A stretch of 64,000 nt of DNA from Pseudomonadota bacterium. Lineage in GTDB: Bacteria; Pseudomonadota; Alphaproteobacteria; Acetobacterales; Acetobacteraceae. The position numbers and the translations under genes are program-made. Positions 40,126 to 50,445 of this stretch are shown piece after piece. The stretch spans positions 1 to 64,000 of the forward strand of contig JAJZES010000015.1 in the NCBI GenBank assembly GCA_021845985.1, read 5' to 3'. Every line of letters starts with the position of its first letter. Position 1 is the first letter of the stretch. The notes below the pieces were generated by a model. The model saw only the letters and a list, made by a program, of their open reading frames with translations. It was not told the origin of the DNA and did no database searches.

Positions 40126-41352
40126 CTAGCGGCTGGCAACCTGTCCGGTATCCGCGCGCTGGATGGAACAGGCCATGTGCCGATGCGCGAGCGTGGCGCA
40201 GGCGGCGTGCGCCTCGCCGGCGCTCAGCCCCGATACCACGGCACGAAACAGCGGATGCCGCCGGGTTCCCGCCGCCTCGATGCGCAGGTCGCCGGCATCG
40301 CCGCCATGCCGGGCCAGAGCGGCGGCGGAACGGGCCGCCGCCTCGCTGCTGAAGGTGCCGGTCTGCACGCCCCAGCCATGCGCGGAAAGGTGTATGCCGA
40401 CGGCGGTGCGCGTCACCGCGCCGCTGTCCAGCCCGGCCGCCTGGGCGGCGGCTATCAGGCTGCCGTGCACCGGCTCCCGCCGGTCGCCGATCGGCACGTT
40501 GAGCTGCTCGAAGCCACGGTCGAGCAGCACCGCCATGTGCAGATCACGCTCGCCCGGCCGGGCCGCGCCGAGCACCACGCCGATCAGCCGGACCTCGCCG
40601 CGCACCGCCGAGGTGACGAGGTTGAAGCCGGATGCCCCGATATAACCGGTCTTGATCCCGTCGGCGCCCGGATAGCTCTGCAGCAGGTGATCATGGTTGA
40701 GGATGGTGCGTCCGTGGAAAATGAAATACGGGATACTGAAATAATGGTAGTCGTCGGGAAAGTCCTGAACCAAATGCCGCGCCAGAACGGCCAAATCCCG
40801 CGCCGTCGTCATCTGCGCCGTATCCGGTAAGCCCGAGGCATTACGGAAGGTGGTATGGCTCATTCCGAGCGCGCGGGCCCGCAGCGTCATCATCTGGGCG
40901 AAGCGTTCTTCGTCGCCGCCAAGCAGTTCGCCGAGCGCCGCGGCGGCGTCATTGGCCGATTTGGTCACCAGGCCGAGGATCGCCTGCTCGACGGTGATGC
41001 GCGTGCCCGGCACCAGCCCGAGCTTGGACGGCGACATCGAGCCGGCATGGGCGGAGACCGGCACCGCGCTGTCCAGCCCCAGCCGGCGGTCGCGCAGCGC
41101 CTCGAACACCATATAGAGCGTCATCATCTTGGTCAGGCTGGCGGGATAGCGCGGCTCGTCGGCGTTGACCGCGCTGAGCACGTTGCCGGTCGCCGACTCG
41201 ATGACGATGGAGCTGTAGCGGTCCGAACCGATCTGCGCCCGCGCCGCCCCGGCGACTGCCAGCAGACCGAACAGGCCGATCACCGCGGGCAGCACGGCGG
41301 CACGCAGGAAGCCGATCACGCCCGCGCTATGCCGGCGGCGCAATGCAACCAT
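40126..41352 (-). CDS. dacF: D-alanyl-D-alanine carboxypeptidase with SPOR-like C terminus
   Basis: A 408-residue penicillin-binding-protein 5/6-type enzyme that trims pentapeptides of peptidoglycan. A signal-anchor occupies residues about 17-40 (LPAVIGLFGLLAVAGAARA). The catalytic motifs are SLTK (in YPASLTKMM, about residue 72), SAN (in TKSANDAAAAL) and KTG (in GADGIKTGY). Residues about 325-395 show a SPOR-like fold (WGVQTGTFSSEAAARSAAALARHGG), which would bind denuded glycan strands at the septum. The transcript is monocistronic by position. Confidence 0.9.
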   Translation of the reverse strand: MVALRRRHSAGVIGFLRAAVLPAVIGLFGLLAVAGAARAQIGSDRYSSIVIESATGNVLSAVNADEPRYPASLTKMMTLYMVFEALRDRRLGLDSAVPVSAHAGSMSPSKLGLVPGTRITVEQAILGLVTKSANDAAAALGELLGGDEERFAQMMTLRARALGMSHTTFRNASGLPDTAQMTTARDLAVLARHLVQDFPDDYHYFSIPYFIFHGRTILNHDHLLQSYPGADGIKTGYIGASGFNLVTSAVRGEVRLIGVVLGAARPGERDLHMAVLLDRGFEQLNVPIGDRREPVHGSLIAAAQAAGLDSGAVTRTAVGIHLSAHGWGVQTGTFSSEAAARSAAALARHGGDAGDLRIEAAGTRRHPLFRAVVSGLSAGEAHAACATLAHRHMACSIQRADTGQVASR

Positions 41353-41527
41353 CAGCCATCCCTTCCGCGAATTGCCGTGCTGCTTCTTAGCGGCGCAAAC
41401 TTCGACCTGTCCAGAGAGAACCTACCGTAAACCCCGGCAATTCCACGGTTTAGCTTCCGGCCGTGGCGGCCATCCCATTGCATCTCAGCAGGTTCCGCGG
41501 CGAAGCTTTTGCCACCTTCGGTCTTTT

Positions 41528-41537
41528 TGCACTGCAC
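41528..41537 (+). promoter_or_regulatory. Upstream half of TGC-rich inverted operator (candidate PhaR site)
   Basis: TGCACTGCAC lies 11 bases before the -35 element of the phasin promoter. It is the exact reverse complement of a second copy at 41583-41592. PhaR repressors of phasin genes recognise TGC/GCA-rich motifs in relatives, so this is the natural candidate. Confidence 0.45.
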
Positions 41538-41547
41538 CATTTTCAGC

Positions 41548-41576
41548 TTGACCCGGCACGGCGTGGCTCCTATATC
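41548..41576 (+). promoter_or_regulatory. Strong sigma70-type promoter of the phasin gene
   Basis: TTGACC (41548-41553), a 17-base spacer, then TATATC (41571-41576). Transcription would begin near 41583, leaving a leader of about 90 bases. The only equally good match in the 318 bases between dacF and the phasin gene is this one. Confidence 0.6.
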
Positions 41577-41582
41577 GCCGTT

Positions 41583-41592
41583 GTGCAGTGCA
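41583..41592 (+). promoter_or_regulatory. Downstream half of TGC-rich inverted operator (candidate PhaR site)
   Basis: GTGCAGTGCA covers the predicted transcription start of the phasin gene and is the perfect reverse complement of the site at 41528-41537. Binding here would block polymerase. Identification as a PhaR operator is inferred; phaR itself is not in the window. Confidence 0.45.
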
Positions 41593-41671
41593 GCATGGGC
41601 GTCGGGACGGTTCGCGGAGACATGGTTCATTGTGTCGGTCTGTCGACGCCACAAACAACGAGGTGAGTGGC

Positions 41672-42211
41672 ATGGCGGCAAGGAAAAGTGTCGAGGCGGC
41701 GATGGCGGAGACCGCGGCGGTGACGGCGGAGGCGGTGCCGGAGACGGCAGCCCCGGTCGTCGAGCGGCTGTCTGCGCCGGCCGAGGTCCTGGCGCTGCCG
41801 GCACCGGCGGCGGCAAAGATCGATAACACGACAACCCAGGTGACAGGCAACATGGAGAAAGTCATGAAGACCGCAGAAGAGTTCGTTTCGTTCGGCCAGG
41901 GCAATCTGGAAGCAGTGGTGAAGTCGGGCCAGATCTGGGCCGCCGGCGTGCAGGACATCAGCAAGCAGTTCGCTGCCAGCGCGCAGGCCCAGATGGACCA
42001 CACCGTGGCGACGATGAAGGCCTTCGCCGGCATCAAGTCGCTGAAGGACGCGATCGACCTGCAGTCGAGCCTGGCCCGCGCCTCGATGGAGAAGGCGGTC
42101 AGCGAGACCAGCAAGCTGACCGACGCCTCGATGAAGCTCGCCGAGCAGACCATCGCGCCGCTCGCCGCGCGCATGACCCTGGCGATGGAGAAGTTCGGCC
42201 GCGCCGTCTGA
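41672..42211 (+). CDS. phaP: Phasin (polyhydroxyalkanoate granule-associated protein)
   Basis: A 179-residue phasin_2-type protein. After an Ala-rich N terminus, residues about 60-175 form an amphipathic, Ala/Met/Lys-rich coiled helix bundle (EEFVSFGQGNLEAVVKSGQIWAAGVQDISKQFAASAQA, in parts, and ASMEKAVSETSKLTD) that coats PHB granules. The ATG at 41672 follows a GAGGTGAG ribosome site. A perfect terminator follows the stop. phaA and phaB lie about 3.3 kb downstream, consistent with PHB production. Confidence 0.9.
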   Translation: MAARKSVEAAMAETAAVTAEAVPETAAPVVERLSAPAEVLALPAPAAAKIDNTTTQVTGNMEKVMKTAEEFVSFGQGNLEAVVKSGQIWAAGVQDISKQFAASAQAQMDHTVATMKAFAGIKSLKDAIDLQSSLARASMEKAVSETSKLTDASMKLAEQTIAPLAARMTLAMEKFGRAV

Positions 42212-42236
42212 GCGCCGACCGGACTTGAGGACGCAA

Positions 42237-42272
42237 CCGCCGGCCCGGGCAGCTTGCCCGGGCCGGCGGTTT
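42237..42272 (+). terminator. Perfect 14-base-pair hairpin terminator after the phasin gene
   Basis: CCGCCGGCCCGGGC (42237-42250) pairs exactly with GCCCGGGCCGGCGG (42256-42269) around a 5-base loop, then TTT. It lies 25 bases after the phasin stop and is the clearest intrinsic terminator in the window. Confidence 0.8.
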
Positions 42273-42447
42273 GCATTCGTGGGGCTTGTGCCGGGCGCGA
42301 ACCGGCACAAACTGCGGTAAAGGCGTTGCGCCGCGGTGGGCTGAGCAAGGCCCTTTTGCCGCCGGCCGGGTTTTCGATAGTCTAGGCGCCGAGGCTGCCG
42401 CAGACTATGCGGGTGGGCAGCATGGCGGATGGCGAGCAGGCGCAACG

Positions 42448-42819
42448 ATGAGCGACGGTGACAGGCGCAAGGACGGCGGCGGCCCCGGTCGGACCGATGG
42501 CGGCCGGACAGACGGGACGGAGGGACCGACCACCGGCGTCGTGGTCAAGGCGCGGCCGAAGACGCGCAAGCCGGCGATGTACAAGGTCCTGATGCTGAAC
42601 GACGATTACACGCCGATGGAATTTGTCGTGCATGTGCTCGAACGCTTCTTCCAGAAATCGCGGGAGGAGGCGACTCGAATCATGCTGCATGTGCATCGCC
42701 GCGGCGTCGGCGTGTGCGGCGTGTTCACCTATGAGGTCGCCGAAACCAAGGTAACGCAGGTGATGGACCTGGCGCGGCAGAACCAGCATCCGCTGCAATG
42801 CACGATCGAGAAAGAGTGA
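42448..42819 (+). CDS. clpS: ATP-dependent Clp protease adaptor ClpS
   Basis: A 123-residue N-end-rule adaptor that delivers substrates to ClpA. The core is [28 protein letters not shown] (in parts; residues about 41-68), with the [10 protein letters not shown] element that grips N-terminal residues, followed by [22 protein letters not shown] long basic, disordered N terminus precedes it, as in other alphaproteobacteria. I chose the ATG at 42448, which overlaps the stop of a 9-codon upstream frame. clpA follows after about 260 bases. Confidence 0.94.
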   Translation: MSDGDRRKDGGGPGRTDGGRTDGTEGPTTGVVVKARPKTRKPAMYKVLMLNDDYTPMEFVVHVLERFFQKSREEATRIMLHVHRRGVGVCGVFTYEVAETKVTQVMDLARQNQHPLQCTIEKE

Positions 42820-42947
42820 CGCGCGCAGTGTCGCCACCCGGCGGGGTGCGACGTTTGACGTTCAATCCCGGCCGGACGGCCGGGCTGTCTGCGGCATGGC
42901 GGATATTTAAGTAAGTATGGGCACAGAATCCTGGTGCGCCGTGAGCG

Positions 42948-42965
42948 CGATCGAGAAAGAATGAC
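42948..42965 (+). repeat. Copy of the clpS 3' end between clpS and clpA
   Basis: CGATCGAGAAAGAATGAC repeats the last codons and stop of clpS (42803-42820) with one mismatch. A CACCCGGCGG tract follows both copies. In frame the copy reads SAIEKE then stop, against CTIEKE at the real end. It looks like a remnant of a short duplication; the rest of the clpS-clpA gap shows nothing else. Confidence 0.5.
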
Positions 42966-43083
42966 ATCGGGTTGCCGCCGCTGTCATACCACCCGGCGGA
43001 ATGCCTCGTGCGTCGCATGGCGCGTTGCCGCAGACTGGGCCGACGGCGCGTGGCGCCGGATCGTATGAAGGAGCGTCGAACCA

Positions 43084-45414
<2,331 letters not shown>

Positions 45415-45427
45415 CGTTCTGCGACGG

Positions 45428-45450
45428 CCAGGGGTGCGGCGCGCCCCTGG
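45428..45450 (+). terminator. Hairpin after clpA
   Basis: CCAGGGG (45428-45434) pairs with CCCCTGG (45444-45450) around a 9-base loop, 13 bases after the clpA stop. No T-run follows, so function is uncertain. Confidence 0.3.
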
Positions 45451-45505
45451 TCACGGCGCCCGCGGTTTGGCATGGATACCGCCAACACATGCAGGGAGCA
45501 GCCAG

Positions 45506-46678
45506 ATGGACGACATCGTCATCGTATCCGCCGCGCGCACGCCGGTCGGCAGCTTCAACGGCGTCTTTGCCACGGTGCCGGCCCACGCGCTCGGCACCGC
45601 CGCGCTTCAGGCGGCAATCTCCCGCGCCGGGCTGGAGCCGGGCGACGTTGATGAGGTGATCCTCGGCCAAGTGCTTACCGCCGCCCAGGGTCAGAACCCG
45701 GCCCGCCAGGCGGCACGCAATGCCGGCATCCCCGACACCAAGACCGCCTTCGGCATCAACCAGGTCTGCGGCTCCGGCCTGCGCGCCGTGGCGCTCGCCG
45801 CGCAGCAGATCATGAGCGGCGAAAGCAGCATCGTCGTCGCCGGCGGCCAGGAGAGCATGTCGCTCTCGCCGCACGCCCAGCATCTGCGCGCCGGGCAGAA
45901 AATGGGCGATTTCCAGTTGATCGACACGATGATCAAGGACGGGCTGTGGGACGCCTTCAACGGCTACCACATGGGCACCACGGCGGAGAACGTCGCCCGC
46001 GCCTACCAGATCACCCGCGAGCAGCAGGACGAGCTGGCACTCGGCAGCCAGCAGAGGGCCTCGGCGGCGCAAAAATCCGGGCGCTTCCGCGACGAGATCG
46101 CGCCGGTGACGGTGAAGGGCCGCAAGGGCGATGTGGTCGTCGCCGACGACGAATATATCCGCCACGATGCCTCGCCGGAAAGCATGGCGAAGCTGCGCCC
46201 GGCCTTCAGCAAGGACGGCAGCGTCACCGCCGGCAATGCCAGCGGCATCAATGACGGCGCCTGCGCCCTGGTCGTCATGTCCGGCGCCGAGGCGAAGCGC
46301 CGCGGCCTGACGCCGCTCGCCCGCATCGCCAGTTTCGCCACCGCCGGCGTCGATCCGGCGCTGATGGGCACCGGCCCGATCCCGTCGAGCCGCAAGGCGC
46401 TGGCGCGCGCCGGCTGGACGCCGCAGGATCTCGACCTGATCGAAGCCAACGAGGCGTTCGCGGCGCAGGCGGCGGCGGTCAACAAGGAAATGGGCTGGGA
46501 CACCGAGCGGGTGAACGTCAATGGCGGCGCCATCGCCATCGGCCACCCGATCGGCGCCTCCGGCGCGCGCGTGCTGACCACGCTGCTGCACGAGATGCAG
46601 AAGCGCGACGCGCATCGCGGACTGGCGACGCTGTGCATCGGCGGCGGCATGGGGGTTGCCATGTGCGTCGAGCGCTGA
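45506..46678 (+). CDS. phaA: Acetyl-CoA acetyltransferase (PhaA)
   Basis: A 390-residue thiolase that condenses two acetyl-CoA to acetoacetyl-CoA, the first step of PHB synthesis. The acyl-enzyme Cys is in NQVCGSGLRAV (about residue 88). The His and second Cys are in NGGAIAIGHPIGASGARV (about 346) and TLCIGGGMGVAM (about 376). The ATG at 45506 follows GGGAGCAG. phaB follows 32 bases after the stop, giving a phaAB operon; phaC is not in this window. Confidence 0.95.
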   Translation: MDDIVIVSAARTPVGSFNGVFATVPAHALGTAALQAAISRAGLEPGDVDEVILGQVLTAAQGQNPARQAARNAGIPDTKTAFGINQVCGSGLRAVALAAQQIMSGESSIVVAGGQESMSLSPHAQHLRAGQKMGDFQLIDTMIKDGLWDAFNGYHMGTTAENVARAYQITREQQDELALGSQQRASAAQKSGRFRDEIAPVTVKGRKGDVVVADDEYIRHDASPESMAKLRPAFSKDGSVTAGNASGINDGACALVVMSGAEAKRRGLTPLARIASFATAGVDPALMGTGPIPSSRKALARAGWTPQDLDLIEANEAFAAQAAAVNKEMGWDTERVNVNGGAIAIGHPIGASGARVLTTLLHEMQKRDAHRGLATLCIGGGMGVAMCVER

Positions 46679-46710
46679 TCGCCGAATAAACCCGAGGGGG
46701 AAGGAAACAC

Positions 46711-47433
46711 ATGAAACGAGTTGCACTCGTCACCGGCGGCACGCGCGGTATCGGCGCGGAGATCAGCCGGCACCTGCACGAAGCCGGACGCCAGGTCATC
46801 GCCAGCTATGCCGGCAATGACGCGGCGGCGGCGGAGTTCGCCGCCACCACTGGCATCGAGGTGATGAAGTTCGATGCCGGTGATTTCCAGCAATGCACCG
46901 ACGCGGTGGCGAAAATCACCGCCGCGCACGGCGCCATCACTATCCTGGTCAACAACGCCGGCATCACCCGCGACGGCACCTTGAGCAAGATGACGCGCGA
47001 CATGTGGGACGCGGTGATGGACACCAATCTCGGCTCCTGCTTCAACCTGTGCAAACTGACCTTCGATGCCATGCGCAGCGAAAAGTTCGGCCGCATCGTC
47101 AATATCGGCAGCATCAACGGCCAGGCCGGCCAGTACGGGCAGGTCAACTACGCCGCCGCCAAATCCGGCATCCACGGCTTCACCAAGGCGCTGGCGCAGG
47201 AGGGGGCGCGGTTCGGCATCACGGTCAATGCCATCGCCCCCGGCTATGTCGATACCGACATGGTGCGGGCGGTGCCGGCGGACGTGCTACAGAAGATCGT
47301 CGCCCGGATTCCGGTCGGCCGGCTTGGGCATGCCGAGGACATCGCCCGTGGCGTGGTGTTCCTGACCGCCGACGCGGCCGATTTCATCACCGGCTCGACG
47401 CTGTCGATCAACGGCGGGCAGCATATGTACTGA
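46711..47433 (+). CDS. phaB: Acetoacetyl-CoA reductase (PhaB)
   Basis: A 240-residue SDR that reduces acetoacetyl-CoA to (R)-3-hydroxybutyryl-CoA with NADPH. The cofactor motif is TGGTRGIGAEI (residues 8-18). The catalytic Ser, Tyr and Lys are in NIGSINGQAGQYGQVNYAAAKSG (about 134-156), and FITGSTLSINGGQHMY ends the protein, as in PhaB. A GAGGGGGAAGG ribosome site precedes the ATG. It is the second gene of the phaAB pair and is followed by an EamA transporter gene 8 bases later. Confidence 0.95.
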   Translation: MKRVALVTGGTRGIGAEISRHLHEAGRQVIASYAGNDAAAAEFAATTGIEVMKFDAGDFQQCTDAVAKITAAHGAITILVNNAGITRDGTLSKMTRDMWDAVMDTNLGSCFNLCKLTFDAMRSEKFGRIVNIGSINGQAGQYGQVNYAAAKSGIHGFTKALAQEGARFGITVNAIAPGYVDTDMVRAVPADVLQKIVARIPVGRLGHAEDIARGVVFLTADAADFITGSTLSINGGQHMY

Positions 47434-47440
47434 GCCGGTC

Positions 47441-48289
47441 ATGCGCCCTGCGACCGGCCGCGCGACCTTGGCCGGGGGCGGGGCGATCCTGCTCTGGGCG
47501 TTTCTCGGCCTGCTGTCGCGCGCGGCGGGGGCGGTGCCGCCGCTGGAACTGACGGCGCTCAGCTTTGCCATCGCCGCGTTGCTCGGCATGACGGTGCTGG
47601 TGGCGCGTCGGCGGCTCGCGGATCTGCGGCAGCCGCCGCTTGCCTGGGTGCATGGCGTCGGCGGCCTGTTCGGTTTCCACGCGCTCTATTTCACCGCCCT
47701 TGCCTGGGCGCCGGCGGCGCAGGCGAATCTCATCAACTACATGTGGCCGCTGCTGATCGTGCTGCTGGCGGCGGTGCTGCTCGGGCTGCAGCTGACGCTG
47801 CGCCACCTGCTCGGGGCGGCGCTCGGCGCGGCGGGCTGCGTGCTGCTGCTGTCCGGCGGCGGCGGCCTCAGCGCCGCGTTCCTGCCCGGCTATCTGGCGG
47901 CGGCGGCGAGCGCGGTGACCTGGGCGACCTATTCGGTGCTGTCGCGCCGCTTCGCCGCGGTGCCGACCGGGGCGCTGGCCGGATTCTGCGCCGGCAGCGC
48001 GGCGCTGGCGGGGCTGGCGCATCTGGCGGTGGAGCACAGTGTGGTGCCCGATGCCGGTGCGGCGCTGGCGGTCCTGGCGATGGGTCTCGGGCCGGTGGGC
48101 GGCGCGTTTTTCCTGTGGGATGCCGGCATGAAGCGCGGCGATCCACTGCTGCTGGGCACGCTCGCCTATGCGACGCCGGTGGCCTCGACGTTGCTGCTGT
48201 GCGCCGGCGGCTTTGCCGCGTTCAGCGGAACGCTGCTGGCCAGCGCCATGCTGGTCGCCGCCGGCGGGCTGGTGGCGGCGCGGGCCTGA
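47441..48289 (+). CDS. EamA/DMT-superfamily exporter
   Basis: A 282-residue membrane protein with ten apparent hydrophobic helices (for example GGAILLWAFLGLLSR at the N terminus and LASAMLVAAGGLVAARA at the C terminus) in two EamA repeats. ALAWAPAAQANLINYMWPLLIVLLAAVLLG is a typical repeat boundary, with APAAQANLINYMWP the key motif. The substrate is unknown; drug/metabolite efflux is the family role. The start 8 bases after phaB suggests shared transcription, although no functional link is obvious. Confidence 0.85.
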   Translation: MRPATGRATLAGGGAILLWAFLGLLSRAAGAVPPLELTALSFAIAALLGMTVLVARRRLADLRQPPLAWVHGVGGLFGFHALYFTALAWAPAAQANLINYMWPLLIVLLAAVLLGLQLTLRHLLGAALGAAGCVLLLSGGGGLSAAFLPGYLAAAASAVTWATYSVLSRRFAAVPTGALAGFCAGSAALAGLAHLAVEHSVVPDAGAALAVLAMGLGPVGGAFFLWDAGMKRGDPLLLGTLAYATPVASTLLLCAGGFAAFSGTLLASAMLVAAGGLVAARA

Positions 48290-48886
48290 TCAGCCGGGCG
48301 GCGCGGTCGCCACCATGCAGCGGTGCTGCGCGAACGCCGCGTACCACGCCGCCAATTGCGGGCAGGCCGGCCGCCACGGCTCATGGCCAAAGCGGAAATC
48401 CAGATAGCCGAGGGCGCAGCCGATGGCGATGCTGCCGATGTCGAGCGCCTGATGCGGCGGATCGGCCTCCAGCAGCGCCAGCGTCTGGTCGATCGCCGTT
48501 TTGTGCCGCGCCATGATGGCGGTGCGGGCCGGCTCGGCCGGGCGCAGCCCGTCCTGGCGCCGGGCGACCGCGGCGTCCATGATCCCGTCCGCCATCGCCT
48601 GATGCCGCAGCGCCAGCCAGCGCGGGCCGCCGGCGCGCGGAAACAGCGGAAACTGGCCTTCCTGCGCATCGAGATATTCGCAGATCACCGGACTGTCGAA
48701 CAGCGCCAGCCCGTCATCGGTGACGAGGCAGGGCACCTTCATCAGCGGGTTGGCGGCCAGCAAATCGGCCGGGCTCGACCACGGATCGGTCGGCACACGC
48801 TCGATCAGGGCATCGAGGTCGCGGGCGATGGCGCAGGCCATCACCTTGCGGACGAACGGGCTGGCCGCGGAATAGAACAGCTTCAT
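48290..48886 (-). CDS. Glutathione S-transferase family protein
   Basis: A 198-residue GST. The N-terminal thioredoxin-like domain has FYSAASPFVRKV with the conserved Ser/Pro, and LMKVPCLVTDDGLALFDSPVICEYLDA with the cis-Pro and glutathione-binding motif (about residues 48-74). A C-terminal all-helical domain follows. Class is not clear; it resembles the alphaproteobacterial type with two-domain length. It is 12 bases downstream of gloB, whose product also handles glutathione thioesters. The gene is convergent with the EamA gene without a gap. Confidence 0.85.
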   Translation of the reverse strand: MKLFYSAASPFVRKVMACAIARDLDALIERVPTDPWSSPADLLAANPLMKVPCLVTDDGLALFDSPVICEYLDAQEGQFPLFPRAGGPRWLALRHQAMADGIMDAAVARRQDGLRPAEPARTAIMARHKTAIDQTLALLEADPPHQALDIGSIAIGCALGYLDFRFGHEPWRPACPQLAAWYAAFAQHRCMVATAPPG

Positions 48887-48898
48887 GCGCGTCTCCGG

Positions 48899-49630
48899 TC
48901 AGAAGCGATCCTTGCGCGCGCGCAGATCGGCGAAGCCCGCGACATCCGGGGCGCGCAGGAACGGGTTGGCCTCAAGCTCCTCGGCAAGCCGGCTCGGCAG
49001 CGTCGGCCGGCCGGCGGCGCGGGTGGCTCGCACCCGCGCGGCAAATTCGGCCAGGGCCGGGTTGGTGGGATCGGCATGCACGGCGAAGCGGGCATTGCTC
49101 TCGGTGTATTCATGGCCGCAGCAGATCAGCGTGTCGCCGGGCAGCACCGCCAGCTTGTGCAGCGAGGCGAACATCTCCGCCGGCGTGCCCTCCAGCAGCC
49201 GGCCGCAGCCCAGGCTGAACAGCGTATCGCCACACAGCAGCACGTCGCCGTCGGGGAAAAAATAGCTGATATGGCCGCGGGTATGGCCGGGCGTGTCGAT
49301 GACCCGCGCCGCCGCGCTGCCGAGCATCACCGTATCGCCCTCGGCCACCGCCTGATCGAGCGGCGGCAGCCGCGCCACGTCCGCCGCCGCGCCGACCATG
49401 CGGGCGCCATAGCGGGCGCGGATCGCCTCGGCGCCGGCGATGTGGTCGGCGTGGTGATGGGTCAGCAGGATCAGGTCGAGCCGGCCGCCCGCCGCGTCGA
49501 TGGCGGCCGCGATCGGCGCCACCTCGGCCGGATCGACGATGGCGGTGGCGCCGGACGCATCGTCGCGCAGCAGCCAGGCATAGTTGTCGGACAGGATGGC
49601 GACGGGGCGTGCGGTGATCATGCGCGCCAT
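48899..49630 (-). CDS. gloB: Hydroxyacylglutathione hydrolase (glyoxalase II)
   Basis: A 243-residue metallo-beta-lactamase-fold enzyme that hydrolyses S-lactoylglutathione in methylglyoxal removal. The metal-binding sequence is THHHADH (about residues 59-65), with TPGHTRGHISYF and DTLFSLGCGRLLEG downstream and CCGHEYTESNARFA. The first Met is uncertain: ATG 49630 or ATG 49621 (MITARPVAIL). It faces a SAM methyltransferase gene across a short divergent gap and is followed by a GST gene. Confidence 0.92.
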   Translation of the reverse strand: MARMITARPVAILSDNYAWLLRDDASGATAIVDPAEVAPIAAAIDAAGGRLDLILLTHHHADHIAGAEAIRARYGARMVGAAADVARLPPLDQAVAEGDTVMLGSAAARVIDTPGHTRGHISYFFPDGDVLLCGDTLFSLGCGRLLEGTPAEMFASLHKLAVLPGDTLICCGHEYTESNARFAVHADPTNPALAEFAARVRATRAAGRPTLPSRLAEELEANPFLRAPDVAGFADLRARKDRF

Positions 49631-49680
49631 TTAGCATCGCGGTACGCGCCGGCAAGCGACACCCGTGTTATACCACGCTG

Positions 49681-50391
49681 ATGGCGACGGATGCGCATGC
49701 GGCGGCCGAGTTCTACGCGACCAGGCGCGGCGCCGTCGCCGCCCGGCTGCTGCGCGCGCGGCTGCAGGAGCTGTGGCCGACGCTGCGCGGGGAGAGCGTG
49801 CTCGGCCTCGGCTATGCAGCGCCCTATCTGCGGCTGTGGCGGGAGGAGGCGGCGCGGGCGATTGCGCTGACCCCGGCGCAGATCGGCGCGGCCCGCTGGC
49901 CGGTGGGGGCGGCGAACCTGTCCTGCACCGCCGAGGAGGATGCCCTCCCCTTCCCCGACCTGCTGTTCGACCGCATCTTGCTGGTGCATGGGCTGGAGGC
50001 GGCGGAGAATGCGCGGCGGCTGCTGCGCGAAGTGTGGCGGGTGCTGAAGGATGACGGGCGGCTGCTGGTGGTGACGCCGAACCGGCGCGGGCTGTGGGCG
50101 CATCTGGAAAGCACGCCGTTCGGCCACGGCCAGCCCTATTCGCCGGGCCAGCTCGGCCGGCTGCTGGCCGCCTCGATGTTCCGGGTGGAGCGGCGCGACA
50201 CCGCACTCTACCTGCCGCCGACCAATCTGCGCGCCGTGCTGCGCGGGGCCAAGCTGTGGGAGCGCAGCGGGCGGTATCTGGTGCCGCAACTGGCCGGGGT
50301 GACGATCACCGAGGCGGTGAAGGATGTCTATGCCGCTGTGCCGGTGAAGGCGGTGGCGCGGCGGCGGATGATCCTGGCCGATGCGGGGTAA
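49681..50391 (+). CDS. SAM-dependent class I methyltransferase
   Basis: A 236-residue methyltransferase of the type commonly found divergent from gloB in alphaproteobacteria. The SAM loop is a relaxed LGLGYAAPYLRLW (about residues 41-53), followed by EDALPFPDLLFDRILLVHGLE and WRVLKDDGRLLVVTPNRRGLWAHLE (in parts). The substrate is not known. It is divergent from gloB over about 50 bases. The C terminus (VKAVARRRMILADAG) is basic. The stop is 55 bases from the BKACE stop on the other strand. Confidence 0.82.
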   Translation: MATDAHAAAEFYATRRGAVAARLLRARLQELWPTLRGESVLGLGYAAPYLRLWREEAARAIALTPAQIGAARWPVGAANLSCTAEEDALPFPDLLFDRILLVHGLEAAENARRLLREVWRVLKDDGRLLVVTPNRRGLWAHLESTPFGHGQPYSPGQLGRLLAASMFRVERRDTALYLPPTNLRAVLRGAKLWERSGRYLVPQLAGVTITEAVKDVYAAVPVKAVARRRMILADAG

Positions 50392-50445
50392 TGGCGCGAG
50401 GCGGAGTGACCGTCTGCGCCGGCAGTCGCGCGGCCGGGCATCGGA

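Noticed and set aside
45428-45450. Candidate PhaR site or promoter between clpA and phaA
   Set aside because: The only symmetry seen is the CCAGGGG/CCCCTGG hairpin. It lacks the TGCACTGCA core found at the phasin gene, so I list it only as a weak terminator.
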